Source of the DNA: Arsenophonus sp052174535
Lineage (GTDB): Bacteria > Pseudomonadota > Gammaproteobacteria > Enterobacterales > Enterobacteriaceae
Assembly (NCBI GenBank): GCA_052174535.1
Contig: JBQMRQ010000098.1
Span: 1 to 54,564, forward strand
Reading direction: 5' to 3'
DNA length: 54,564 bases
Shown: in pieces, positions 31,060 through 42,084 of the stretch
Layout of the letters: each line of letters starts with the position of its first letter
How positions within the stretch are numbered: position 1 is the first letter of the stretch
Notes under the pieces: model-generated
What the model was told of the DNA's origin: nothing
The model's input: the letters and a program-made list of their open reading frames with translations, nothing else
The model's database searches: none
Translations under genes and position numbers: made by a program

Positions 31060-32031
31060 AAGAAGGTGTTCAACATCAACAAACTATTCATCGTTTAAGG
31101 CGATTGCGTCAAATAAAAATAGTTTGTGATTTATTCAAAGAAACAATTTTAATATTAAATGATCTTATATTTTCTATTTTTGTCGAAGAAGAAAATAAAG
31201 ATTATCAGCTTATTGCAACTATGCCTGGGATTTTTCATATCCCAAAATAGAGGTTACCATTATGAAATGGAGTGGATTGCTAAAGCCGAGCTGAAGTCAG
31301 TAATATTATTGGCATTTCACATCATCTTGATGAAAACAGGTAGCGATACCTGGAAAGAATATGGCTTAGTTGCCCGTATGTTAAAAGCTTGCAAGGATAC
31401 TGTACTCGATATGCTAGTCAGCTCAGATACTTATTTTTATGAATACACCCTATCATGGTCACTGTGGTGCTTTAGGTAGAAATTGTGTTGATAATGATGC
31501 GATATTACTCAATCTCCGCCAACAAGTAGTCATTTCGGTAAATTCTAGTGCTGATTTTATCGCATCTTCTGCGCCGCGAAGGACGGGCAAGTCAGCGCAA
31601 TTTGTGAGGCACTAGATAAAGCAGGTTTTACTAATACTGGCATTATGTCCTATTCAATTAAATTTACGTCTAACCTTTATAGCTCTTTTCTGGAAGCTGC
31701 AGGATTCTTGTTTAATTGGTGATCATAAAAGTTATCAAATCAACCCAATGAATCGTAATGAAGCAATTAAAAAATCATTGATAGATGAGAAAGAAGGTGC
31801 TGATGTTTTAATGATAAAACTTGCTGTACTTATTTTAATATTATTCGTAATCTCCGTGAGAGAACTGAACTACCATTAGTAGTTTATCATGTCTGTGGTG
31901 AATTTTCTAAAATAAAATTTGTCTCTCAAGCAGGTGCGATTAATGAAATCGATGTTGTTCTAGAAGCATTAGGCGCTATTAAACGTGCCGATGCTAAGCT
32001 AATTTTGAGCTATTTTGCATTAGATTTATAA
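31060..32031 (+). pseudogene. hemB: Dead hemB (delta-aminolevulinic acid dehydratase)
   Basis: HemB condenses two 5-aminolevulinate molecules to porphobilinogen. The whole protein can be traced over several frames: RLRRLRQ, LNDLIFSIFVEEENKDY, MPGIFHIP, YEMEWIAKAELKSVILLAF, TGSDTWKEYGLVARM, YHGHCGALGRNCVDNDAI, IMSYSIKFTSNLY, YQINPMNRNEAIKKSLIDE, RTELPLVVYHVCGEF and LGAIKRADAKLILSYFALDL before the stop at 32029-32031. At least five frameshifts are needed. Two of the zinc-site cysteines (DTCFCEY in the family) are tyrosines here (DTYFYEY). The Schiff-base lysines are still recognisable. The gene is dead but not old. Confidence 0.92.
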
Positions 32032-32985
32032 GAAAAAAGTATTTTTAAGTAATTTATGTTGATAAAATTTGCGTATAATAGACGATTCCAAGTTAATTGA
32101 TAAACTAGTATATCAATGTAAGTTACTAGTAGTGTATACTAACGGCATGAATTAAGATTTCTAAAAAACTATGATAATAGTGCTATTTCTAAAATAAGAG
32201 CATTCATTTCTAATGAAATGCTAAAAAAAGTTGATAAACCACTACAAAATTAGTTATTACTATTAACCACTACTTAGGTAGTGCCGTATAATGGTTATAA
32301 AAATAAGTAAAAACAATATATAATATAAAGCTAGCAATAATATTTGAGAGATAAATTCCTAGTAGTAAAAGTATTTAGTGATAAAAGTATAATTAATAGA
32401 TTAAATATAATTGATAAAATCCACAAAAAATATTTTCAACTTAAAAAGTCTATTGAGATAGATAAAAATATTTTAATCATAAATTATTTTCATCAAATAG
32501 AACATATCATTATCAATATTTTGTACGACGATACTAATCGTATTGCTATAACAAATAATTAAAACAATTAATATAATAATAATTTATCATTTAGTCTATA
32601 GATGAAACTATGGACTAGTCTACTACAAAAATTTATGGTTTAATTTGTTTTAATCCTTCTGAGTTAAAGTGACTTAGAAGGGGGGTAATTATCATTAATA
32701 CGCTTATATTATTTTATTTTATACAATAATTTTATAGTTCTCACTTGGCAACACTGCTCAAGTACTGCTTAAATGAAAAACTTAATGATTGAAAGTGGAA
32801 TCTTTAATTAAAGCATTAAATACAATTCCTATTTCATTAGTAAATTTTACTAGAAATAAAAGTATTTTAGGATAAATGGATAAGCATCTTACTTAATAAT
32901 GATGTAGTAATAGATATTATCTTGTTTTTATACTAAATAATAACGTTGTCACATTCTGGAAATAATATAATTTTATAATTAAAGT
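32032..32985. other. Unassigned AT-rich stretch after hemB
   Basis: No gene recognised. An open stretch of 72 codons at 32344-32562 (plus) has a TTG start, no ribosome-binding site and a Lys/Ile/Asn-rich composition expected of random AT-rich DNA, so I do not call it coding. Confidence 0.4.
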
Positions 32986-32989
32986 TTAA

Positions 32990-33910
32990 CTTTAAACCAA
33001 TTTTTATAGATTGCAATGGAATGTTACTTCAATAGTTATTGAATAATTTTGATTATACAATTAAATATATCAATGCAGAGTGATCTTGAACTCTTCATCA
33101 TAATTGAAATAAAGACTTTGCAGACAATCTCTTCTATGTACGCTATTAAATTAATTGACCATATCATTCCTGTTTGAGGATGCCTCCATCGGTGGTAACA
33201 GTTGGCGTTCTATATCAATTTTTTATATAAAAACGTGGGAGTGAATTTTTTAGTGTCTGAACGTTTTCGCAGATCAAAAGGCGATCTGTAAATTCTTTAT
33301 CATTGCGTAAGTGTCCGATGGATAATTATAGGATAGCTTGATTAATATCAGATAAGAATCGTTAAACATTGCCTCTGGTCTTTAGCATTCCAAATATGGA
33401 TAAAGAACTCATCAAGGGGCGCGGATATATACTTATAAAAAGATATAGATCGTCAAGTTTCATTTAGTATTTGCAGAAGATATTTTAATATACGTGCAGA
33501 TAAGCAGGATCGCAGTTTTTAAATACTTTATATCTCAGTTCGATGCTTTTCCCACTCATTTTACCAAAATTCTCACTCTGTAGTTGCGTAAATAGCAACT
33601 TAGTTATCGTATTAACTGCCAGAAAGATCTCGTCGATAAGAAGAAAATCTTTTTCACAAGAAAACGATTATAGATTTCTAATTTAGGTAATGGCGTTCAG
33701 ATTAAAGAAACTCTTTCTTTATCCCCCATACTAATATAAAGCTATATCTTTTTAGTTGATTCATCGATAATTTATCGAATGACATTAATTCATATATTGA
33801 AATAACTCATTCTACTTCATCCTGCCCATATTATTACAGTGAACATTTTATTCGTTGGAGACTATTCAATAGAGTTACAAAAGTGATATCGTTATAAAAT
33901 CCCTGATTCC
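32990..33910 (-). mobile_element. IS481-family relic, copy 3 (inverted, near full length)
   Basis: Collinear on the minus strand with 51.28-52.08 kb, and with the 5' third at 28.1 kb. The block near 33.25-33.3 kb is the reverse complement of the KEFIDR-encoding region. It abuts an IS1595 relic at about 33.91 kb with a junction like those at 25.6, 28.24 and 42.08 kb. Confidence 0.65.
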
Positions 33911-33914
33911 AGGA

Positions 33915-34660
33915 AAACATTTAATAATCTAATTATAAGTCATATAGTGAATCTACATTACAAAGATAAATTATTTAATTATTTATGACCTATTTGAATA
34001 GGTTAACTTTATAGAAGAGTTAACAAAACAAATAGGTATTAATTTAAAAACAGTATTTAGATAGCCATCTTTCCTTCTTTGTTTTAGCGGTAAAGAGGTA
34101 ATAAATATATAAGTGGTATTATTGAAGTTAACGAAACATTTTTTCTTAAATTATTTAAATGGAAATATTATATTCAAGATAGAAAATCTTGAAAATGCAG
34201 TAGAGCAGGAGATAAAAGATAAAGAAAGAATCTTGCTCTTAATCGCTCGAGATTAAGATGGTCATCTAATAAATTAGATTTTTAAATAGTTTAATACAGA
34301 GTGAGTGTGCTAGTCGCTTTTTAAGTTAATTTTTGATAAAGAGCTTATCTTTTTATTTAAATGGAGCAAAATCATATGAAACCTTTACGTGGGGGGAACT
34401 CACAAGCGCTAAAATTAGCTATCATCGCTTGATAAAGTTAAATACTTAGAAAGTTATTAGTAAGAAATTCCAGATTTAAAATCTGAACAGTTATTAAGCC
34501 AATTAAAATGACCTCTAAATAGATTAGAGCATGTAAAGTCATTTTATTTATCGAATTATCTAGTTTGTAGAAGATTATTTGAAAATACAACAGTGAAATA
34601 CAGATATTTAGCTATAAATTACTCTGCGAGCAAAAATAATAACTTTTGCTAATATATAAT
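33915..34660 (+). mobile_element. IS1595-family relic, copy 4 (full length)
   Basis: The most complete IS1595 relic and the reference for the others: 5' half at 33.95-34.25 kb and 3' half at 34.27-34.65 kb, ending AGCTATAAATTACTCTGCGAG. A GGGGGG run at 34392 and many stops break it. The family call rests on the C-terminal signature seen best in copy 3. Confidence 0.55.
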
Positions 34661-34689
34661 TAAAACTTCTTTATTTACATTTTGTAAAT

Positions 34690-34895
34690 GATTTTAATAT
34701 ATCTATCGCTCTGTTATATTACGGGGAGCATGACAAATTTATTAAAGGTAGCGTCTAAGCTTTGTTTTACTGGGTAGTATAATATTTGGTACTTTAGTCT
34801 CCTTTATCTAGTTTTTATTCCGGATGCATTTCGACGATCTAAAGTTTTTTAAGGAAATTTATATCAGTTACGATACCAGTAGAAATTATTTTTTT
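34690..34895 (+). pseudogene. Fragment of a second nhaC-like gene
   Basis: This segment aligns base for base with positions 27289-27485 inside the intact NhaC gene. Shared stretches are CTATCGCTCT, TTTGTTTTACTGGG against CGGTTTACTGGG, and ATTTGGTACTTTAGTCTC. Translated, it gives FGTLVSFI*FL and FFKEIYISYD against FGTLVSFIWFL and FFKEIYIGYA. The rest of the gene is missing on both sides. It is diverged, so it is an old paralogue or duplicate rather than a recent copy. Confidence 0.75.
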
Positions 34896-37015
34896 AAATA
34901 AATTAATTATTATTCAGAATAGTCTAATCTGCCGGTTGTATTTTAATGCAATTTTTCTTTTAAAGAAAATCTTTTCTAAAGATATTAATTATAAATAAAT
35001 AATATAAAATATTGAATTTTATTCTTTTTCTTTCAAAGAAAAAAGTTGCTGTGAAGAAACATTAAAGATAATAGTCTATTTATTATAATTATTTTTAATA
35101 AGTAAAATTCATCAGTTACAAAAAACTAATAATAAAAATTATATATAATATCCTATAGTTAATAACCTAAAAATAAATTAGTAACCTTTATCTAGTTACT
35201 TCTCTTTTTTCTATTTTAAAGGCTATTTAGATATTTGTTGTAACAATTATAAAAGTAATACAATTGGTTTAAGAAATTATTTTTATTTAATGCTATTTTA
35301 GTAATTTTAGGAATCTTTATTATCAGACTAAATTAGTTACTATTATTATAGACATCAGTATCTAAATATCTTATATAAATCCTTTATATAATTATATTGT
35401 TTGTGGCAATAATTTTATAAAATATGGAATTTATAATCTTTGAAAAGAGATATGAAATAAATGAATTTTAATAAAAAATTTAAGTATTAAAGTTATTGCA
35501 ATTTTTATGCAGGCGCATAAAATCTGTTTATATATCCATGTTAATTAAAATTATATTAATAATAATTATTATTATTTTTTGTATCTATTATAGATAGATA
35601 TAAAATAAAATAGTGATATTAATGATTTAATGCTATATCTAAATGCAAGAGTTACTCATGCTGCTCCTTAATAATTTATTAGTAGTTATTTTCATACACA
35701 TCCTGAAATTTTTTAATCAAAAATTGATCATAATAATGACACTACTCCAAAAATATTAGTGTAGATTATTCATGAGTAGATAAGTTGAGGTCATATGAAT
35801 ATGGCTAAAAAATGATACTATAATTAAGCGTATTAAAAGCACAATATCAAAATAATTTTAATGTATTAAGCAAGATAGTTATCTTTCGTCCTTGTATTAT
35901 AAAAGTGTTAAAGTTAAACATTAATTTTTCAATCAATGTATCCAGAACTTTATAAGATAATTCCTTCTTTAATGAAGGAGTTAAGTCAAACGAGTTATAA
36001 AATTTTCTATATTTATTAATCAACAGACGATAATTCAATGTAATATAATTTTAACTGTATTTTACACGATAGATAGATAAAGAATATTACCTAAACAACG
36101 ATTTGATTCAAAGTTAATAGCAATATTACATATTAGTAATAGAACTATTCAATGAAGTATTAAAAGATTCAGTATAAAAAGAAATTAGTTGTTGTTCAGA
36201 TGTTTAGCACACATATAAACATACTTATCCTTACCATAAAGGGAAGGATATATTTTAATATTAAAAATAAATGCTATATTAACTTTTCTAGTAAAAGTAA
36301 TCAAGCTGATAATAATAAGTATTGTACTATACAATACATCAATGATAAGAAGGACGTGGTCACCTGCACAATTAATTAAAAATTTTCAGAGTCTCATGAA
36401 AATAGTTTTTTAGTCTATTTCGATTATAGCAAAAATGTTGATAACACTGCACATTCTATTTAGTGCATAAATAAGCTTCATTAACTTGATCTATGTATGA
36501 GATTCTTTTTATTATAAGCACTTACAATGAGTTAAGGCTCACCAATACTATTTACATAACATGGTAAATAGGTCTTTTAATATTATGGATGTGATCTATA
36601 CTTAGTCAGATTTATCCGTATTTAATTATGATTAAAGGTATTTTAGTAAAAATATTATTAACAAAGATTTTCAGATTTTTTACTGCTATATTAGCAATCC
36701 TTATAACAAATAATAACTATTAAATATATGGTTAATTAAAATACTCCTTTTTTATTAATTTTCTCTTGCCCATTTTTATGAAAAACTAAATTACAAATTA
36801 TATCTTATAATCAGTTTCAGATTATTTAATTTTTAGATAAGATTATAGTAGGATACTTTTATTAAAAATATTAATTAATAGTTAAAAGCTAAATTATGAA
36901 TTAATATTAAAAATAAATGTTCATTTAACCTTAAAACTATCTGTATCTATGCTAGGATAGTAAATCAATTTTGATAAAATCAATCGATATGATTTAATCA
37001 GTTTAAATATATTTA
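34896..37015. other. Two-kilobase unassigned decayed region
   Basis: Very AT-rich, no intact gene. Short protein-like runs appear on the plus strand: ARVTHAAP, then SYFHTHPEIF and HNNDTTPKILV near 35.65-35.77 kb, and NRTIQ and SMIRRTWSPAQL near 36.1-36.4 kb. They suggest a dead protein gene, but I could not name it. I saw no repeat shared with the other relic families. Confidence 0.35.
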
Positions 37016-37019
37016 TTTA

Positions 37020-37980
37020 AAATAGTTAAAGAAAAGAATAATTTGTAATTATTTAGTTTCAGGTCACTATCATAGACTTTTGTTACATAGCTTCATTTAT
37101 CGCAAGATATCGATAAGAAATAGTAGCTAAAGTAAAATATCATGATGATGGTATATAGTTAAAAACTACAACATCTAAAATTAGAGTTACTATTCCAGGC
37201 TAGCAGAGAGTCTGGATCTAATTTTAGTGATCGTATAGTATATCTAAACTTACTTTTGCTAAAAACAAAAGTAAGATGATGATAATAATAATTATATCTA
37301 TTATTTCCTATTATTTTCAGATGATGCTGTCGCTAGCTTAGAAAGTCGTAATTCAGATTTTTCTGTGAAAAACATTTTCTTCTTTTTCAATGATAAGAGA
37401 AGAAGCTAGATCATAAAACCAAAGTATATAAAACGTTTAAAAAGATACGAGTTTATTTATTTGCATATAGTGCAAAATATCTTCTGAGAATACTGAACGA
37501 AACTTGAGGATCTTATTTTTTATAAGTATAAATCGTGCCACTCGGACAGATTTTTATCTGTATATATAAGACTAAGATTGCGACAAATGCTTGACACTTC
37601 TTACGTAACCCTTAACAACACCTAGAATTTCCCATAGATATGCATCGATACTTCAGAATGGCAAAAAATTTATAGACTGACTTTTATTCTGAAAAAGATT
37701 TAGTTAGAGGAAAACAGAAATTCGCCTATTTGTTATACAGAGCTTGATATATAACATCGACTTATAACGGTGATATATCCTTAAATAAATGGTATGGTCG
37801 AGCGATTTAATGGACGCATAAAAGTAGCTGTAAAGCTATTATTTCAATTCTGATCAAGAGTTTGAGATGATAATCTTATGTCAATATGTTTGGCTATATA
37901 ATTAGAAATCACCTAATCACTATTAGGTAGTAAAAATCCACTGCAGTCTATGAAAGATTAATTAAAAATTGAATCTAAAT
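37020..37980 (+). mobile_element. IS481-family relic, copy 4
   Basis: Around 37.79-37.83 kb the DNA GGTATGGTCGAGCGATTTAA encodes GMVERFN, the IS481 NGMVERFNGRI motif, after GTTATACAGAGCTTGATATA (GIEHRL region) and AAAAAATTTATAGACTGAC (KFID). The 5' part near 37.44-37.5 kb matches the inverted copy near 51.75 kb. Broken throughout. Confidence 0.7.
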
Positions 37981-38095
37981 TATTTAAAAAACCATACTAT
38001 CTTTTTGGATTGAACAGGTAATAATAGTGAAATGTTAATTCAGAGCTTGTTAAATAACATAAGATTTAATATTAGTCTCATAAAATGGAATCATT

Positions 38096-39367
38096 ATGAA
38101 ATTAAAAAATTTAACCAATTGGATTATTATAAGCATGATCACGGGGATCATGGTTGGGTTTTTATTAAATTCACTTACTAATATAGAAGTAACAATGAGT
38201 TACGCCAAAAATATTTCAATTATTACAGATATTTTTTTGCGTTTGATTAAAATGATTATTGCACCATTAATTATTTCGACCTTAATCGTCGGAATCGCTA
38301 AGATGGGTGATGAAAAAATGTTTGGGCGTGTTTTTTCAAAAACACTGTTACTGTTCATGGTCGCATCTTTCATTTCAATTATCCTTGGTCTGATTATTGT
38401 TAATATTCTTAAACCAGGAGTAGGTATTAATTTTTTGATAAATACAAATTCAGCGGTGGTAAATATTAAACCAACAGCCATTTTTTTTCATAATTTTATT
38501 ACTCATGCTATACCTACCAGCATCATTGATGCGATGTCGCGTAATGAAATTTTACAAATTGTTATTTTCTCAATTTTTATGGGGTGCAGTTTATCTGCTA
38601 TAGGTAAAAAAGGTGAACCAATTATTAAAATTCTAGATTCACTGGTTTACGTAATGTTAAAATTAACAAACTACGTTATGCTTTTTGCCCCTATTACGGT
38701 TTTTTCTGCTATTTCATCCATGATTGCTGAACGCGGATTAAATGTATTGATCAGTACTAGCATTTTTATGGGAGAATTCTACTTTACTCTAGCGTTACTC
38801 TGGATGATCTTAATTGGGTTATCCGTATTAATCGTTGGTCCATGCATTTTACGTTTAGTTAAAAACATCATGGATCCGGCCTTACTCGCTTTTACTACCT
38901 CAAGTTCTGAGGCTGCTTTCCCTGCTACTTTAAAAAAATTGGAACAGTTTGGTATTTCTAATAAGATTGCTAGTTTTGTTTTACCAATTGGCTATTCATT
39001 CAATCTTGCTGGTTCAATGGTTTATTGTTCATTTGCAGTTATCTTTATTAGTCAAGCATGCAATATCTATTTAAGTTTTGGTAAACAAATCACAATGTTA
39101 TTGATTTTAATGTTGACATCCAAAGGTATGGCCGGAATACCACGAGCATCGTTGCTCGTTATTGCAGCAACATTAAATCAATTTAATATTCCAGAAGCGG
39201 GTTTAATTTTATTAATGGGCGTTGATCCTTTCTTAGATATGGGACGTTCAGCAACTAATGTTATGAGTAATGCTATGGGGTCAGCACTTGTTGGTCGTTG
39301 GGAGGGTGAACATTATGGTGACGGATGCCGAGGAAAATCAAAAGAAAAGTCTAATAATTTTTATTGA
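38096..39367 (+). CDS. Dicarboxylate/amino acid:cation symporter (DAACS family)
   Basis: A 423-residue inner-membrane protein of the GltP/DctA family, which couples uptake of C4-dicarboxylates or acidic amino acids to Na+ or H+. Family blocks are IKMIIAPLIISTLIVGIA, the HP1 serine motif FTTSSSEAAFPATLKKLE, the TM7 motif GYSFNLAGSMVY and VDPFLDMGRSATNV. In TM7 the family motif N-x-D-G-T reads N-L-A-G-S, so the aspartate that binds a cation in GltPh is alanine here. The last 20 residues are polar. The Shine-Dalgarno sequence is weak (ATGGAAT). Substrate not determinable from sequence. Confidence 0.88.
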   Translation: MKLKNLTNWIIISMITGIMVGFLLNSLTNIEVTMSYAKNISIITDIFLRLIKMIIAPLIISTLIVGIAKMGDEKMFGRVFSKTLLLFMVASFISIILGLIIVNILKPGVGINFLINTNSAVVNIKPTAIFFHNFITHAIPTSIIDAMSRNEILQIVIFSIFMGCSLSAIGKKGEPIIKILDSLVYVMLKLTNYVMLFAPITVFSAISSMIAERGLNVLISTSIFMGEFYFTLALLWMILIGLSVLIVGPCILRLVKNIMDPALLAFTTSSSEAAFPATLKKLEQFGISNKIASFVLPIGYSFNLAGSMVYCSFAVIFISQACNIYLSFGKQITMLLILMLTSKGMAGIPRASLLVIAATLNQFNIPEAGLILLMGVDPFLDMGRSATNVMSNAMGSALVGRWEGEHYGDGCRGKSKEKSNNFY

Positions 39368-39700
39368 TTAAATAAGTTTAAAACTTTAATAGCAGATAAG
39401 ATTTTATATAAAAATAGAACAACAAAACGCATCTATCAGGGTTTTATTATTTAATCTGTAATATTTTTATTTATTTTAATTAGTTAATTAAAATAACTTG
39501 GAAAGGGTTGGTTCTATTTTCATTTTTAGTACAATTACTGATGATAATTTTGATTCTTCTAATTCTCATCTATGATGAGATAGATGACAAATATAACCTA
39601 TAAATTGTATATATCAAGTTGTTATATTATTAATATTTTGTATTCTATCTTATCTCTTTATTTAATTAATAGACGTAACTATAATATTAAAGTTTTTTTA
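39368..39700. other. Spacer after the symporter
   Basis: AT-rich DNA without recognisable gene remnants. No clear terminator for the symporter was found. Confidence 0.35.
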
Positions 39701-39729
39701 TTGATTATACATGTACTTTACGATATGAT
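39701..39729 (+). promoter_or_regulatory. Probable sigma-70 promoter of the lipoprotein gene
   Basis: TTGATT (39701-39706) and TATGAT (39724-39729) are separated by exactly 17 bases; both are good matches to TTGACA and TATAAT. Transcription would begin near 39736, giving a leader of about 25 bases with the AAAGGA ribosome-binding site. Confidence 0.55.
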
Positions 39730-39760
39730 CATCTATGAATAGAGAGAAAGGAACCTATCA

Positions 39761-40277
39761 ATGAACAAAAAAAATTTAAATATGCTAATCTTAGCAGGTA
39801 TAATAACTGTTGTTACTGGTTGTAATGAATCACCTAAAGTTGATGACGATATCCAACAGACTAAGGAAAGCGCTGAACAAATAAAACAGAATGATCCAGA
39901 AAAAACTAAACAAGTGATTGATGATACTAAAGAATCTGAAAGCGATATAAAAAATAAAGAAGCTGAAGAAACTGAAGAAGCTAAAGAAGTTGAAGAAGCT
40001 GATAAACTATCAATAAAAGTAGATCAATTAAAAGAAACAAATAAAGAAAAATATCAAAGTTGCAACAAAGTATTTTAGATAAAGCTATTGAAACTACAAG
40101 TCAAGCCAAAGAAAAACAACCCAAGTTAAAGAAGGGTTTAATTCTGAATTGCAGGCTTTATCTAATAAAGCAGAAATGGTTAAAGAGGATATTAGAAGTA
40201 AGAAAAACACTTTAAGCAAAAGTACTAAAGAAAAATCGGTTACCATGAAACAAAATTCTCAACCACAAAAACAATAA
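39761..40277 (+). CDS. Small coiled-coil lipoprotein, two A-tract frameshifts
   Basis: The reading frame starts with a lipoprotein signal: MNKKNLNMLILAGIITVVTG then Cys21 (lipobox V-T-G-C). After it comes a very Glu/Lys-rich, heptad-like region. As written the frame stops at 40076. Adding one A to the A5 run at 40047-40051 lets it continue as KLQQSILDKAIETTSQAKEK, and adding one A to the A5 run at 40112-40116 restores QVKEGFNSELQALSNKAEM to a stop at 40275-40277, 172 residues in all. Both shifts need the same +1 A correction. A promoter and a perfect terminator flank it. It could be a recent pseudogene, be rescued by polymerase slippage, or reflect homopolymer sequencing errors. Function unknown; not matched to a named family. 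Confidence 0.7.
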
Positions 40278-40373
40278 AATTTAATTAACTTAATGGAGCA
40301 AAAATTACTTAAAATTGATCTTATAAAAACTATTAAAATAAGAATATAATTCTTTATATACTTACTTTAACTT

Positions 40374-40403
40374 AACAAGGCCAGAATTTCTGGCCTTGTT
40401 TTT
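40374..40403 (+). terminator. Rho-independent terminator of the lipoprotein gene
   Basis: AACAAGGCCAGAA and TTCTGGCCTTGTT form a perfect 13-base stem around a minimal loop and are followed by TTT. It lies about 95 bases after the lipoprotein stop and is the best terminator in the window. Confidence 0.9.
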
Positions 40404-40424
40404 AACTTAGAGAGATTTAATCAT

Positions 40425-41840
40425 AATTATGTTTATTTCTGGTGTATGGAGTTTTAGAGATGAATGGCGTATCCTGCTGATTAATTTTATAAATAATTAC
40501 ATCAACATAGAGATGATATGTTATGAAAAGTTTACCTTAAATGTATCCGCAAGACCAGATATTACCGTAATTTCTTTCATGAACTTATTTTTTAACTCTA
40601 CTAGAATGCTGATAGATATCGCTGTTGAGGTGCGGAGCTGGAATCCATGTTGCCCAACATGCTCAATGTTACTTTGTCGAGGCTACCAGTTATTTCTCGT
40701 AACGAGAATTTTTCCATAACGAACAAAATAAATTGCTATTGGCAAGGTTTAGATTAGAGTGCCATAAAATTATGGGAATCATACTGGTAAGGAATATCAT
40801 TCGATAATTACTTTCTACCACCTTATTATTTGACGTGTGCAAAAGCGTAAAAGAGTTATTACCATAATTGTATACCTGTGAGGTATCTCTATCACTGATT
40901 TTTATAAAACTCTATTGCGATTCTTTGCAAAAGCACATGATGTTCTCTGGAGCACTATGAACAGACTGAAATACTGATGCCTTGAAGATAATTAGTAATT
41001 GTATCTGCGTTATTTAGAAATATACACTACATTTATTTTGTGCTGATGACGCAAACTTTGTTCTCATCAGGCATGTTGATAGCTTTGCCTAGTAGTAGTT
41101 ATTATTGATGGCACCACGCATGAACATAAAGAGTACACGTTGAGTTATAATATTCTTATCGAAAATCAGAAATAAACTGCGGTTAATTCCTAGATGCCAT
41201 GCAATCACGTGATTTAACTATATCTTCCAGGGTTCCTACGGAAGATTTCTGTCCTTAATTTTTAGAATGGAATGTTAAGATATTATTGAACATGTAGTGT
41301 CAATGTCATTAGCTACACAAAATAGCTCATATCTTGGCTTCACTTCCTAAAGGGAAGTAATTAGAAGTTAAAACTTGAACTATGGAAGAGTTGAATAGTA
41401 ACGATCTGTAATGCTGCTAATAAAGCTTTTTTGATATTTTTTTGGAAAAGTTTTTAGCGTATCATTCAGAAATGAGAATGATAAATGAATAAGCAAAAAA
41501 AGAGAGCTGCTGGCATTCTATGCTCTTTCGTCAGTACACTGGGAATTAATAAGAATAATGATTAAGAATAATAACGAGTTCGAATTGAATCAGCTTTTAT
41601 AATAGTAAAGCTATAAACATCCGATGACTAAAATACTATAGTTCGAAAAACAACATTTGGATGATATTTAAGTTGTCAGTTTACTTAGAAAATCTGGAAC
41701 AGGCTAAATAGATTTTTACCTGCTGATATGCCTAGTTATGTAAATAAACTCTAATTTAATGATAGAGAATAGATTTAAGAAGAATCAGAGCTGAATTTGA
41801 CTATTATACAGCAAATTTACTAATAACTCTCTCTTATTGG
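40425..41840 (+). mobile_element. IS256-family relic, copy 6
   Basis: Nearly full length and collinear with copies 1 and 2: left end near TTTATTTCTGGTGTATGGAG, central blocks for PPYYLTCAK- and LEDN-like pieces, and the right end near ACAGCAAATTTACTAATAAC. No frame is open beyond about 95 codons. Confidence 0.75.
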
Positions 41841-41849
41841 ATATAATGC

Positions 41850-42080
41850 TTTATTTTAAATTAACTTAAAGAAAAAATGTTTTATCAATTTTAAAATACA
41901 GTTAGTTAATTTAAGTTAGCTATCGGCTGATGAAGTAAAGAAATAGTAATATCATATAAACGTTATTTTCAGATGAATCCCTGTTTGTTTCGCTGAATTC
42001 TCTCGTAAAGTCAAGCTATTTAACATAATATCGAAGTTAACTTAACTATTTATTCTTATAATGTAATTTCAGAGGAAAAA
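41850..42080 (-). mobile_element. IS1595-family relic, 5' fragment (inverted)
   Basis: The block CCTGTTTGTTTCGCTGAATT followed by a TCAAGCTATTTAACATA segment matches, inverted, the 5' part of the IS1595 relics at 25.5 and 44.8 kb. It abuts an IS481 relic on its right, as at 25.6 kb. Confidence 0.45.
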
Positions 42081-42084
42081 TGCT

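Noticed and set aside
32344..32562. 72-codon open frame after hemB
   Set aside because: TTG start, no ribosome-binding site and composition of random AT-rich DNA.
35847..36038. 63-codon minus-strand open frame
   Set aside because: Composition expected by chance; plus-strand peptide traces in the same region are more protein-like.
40429..40719. 96-codon open frame
   Set aside because: It runs through an IS256 relic in a frame unrelated to the transposase peptides.
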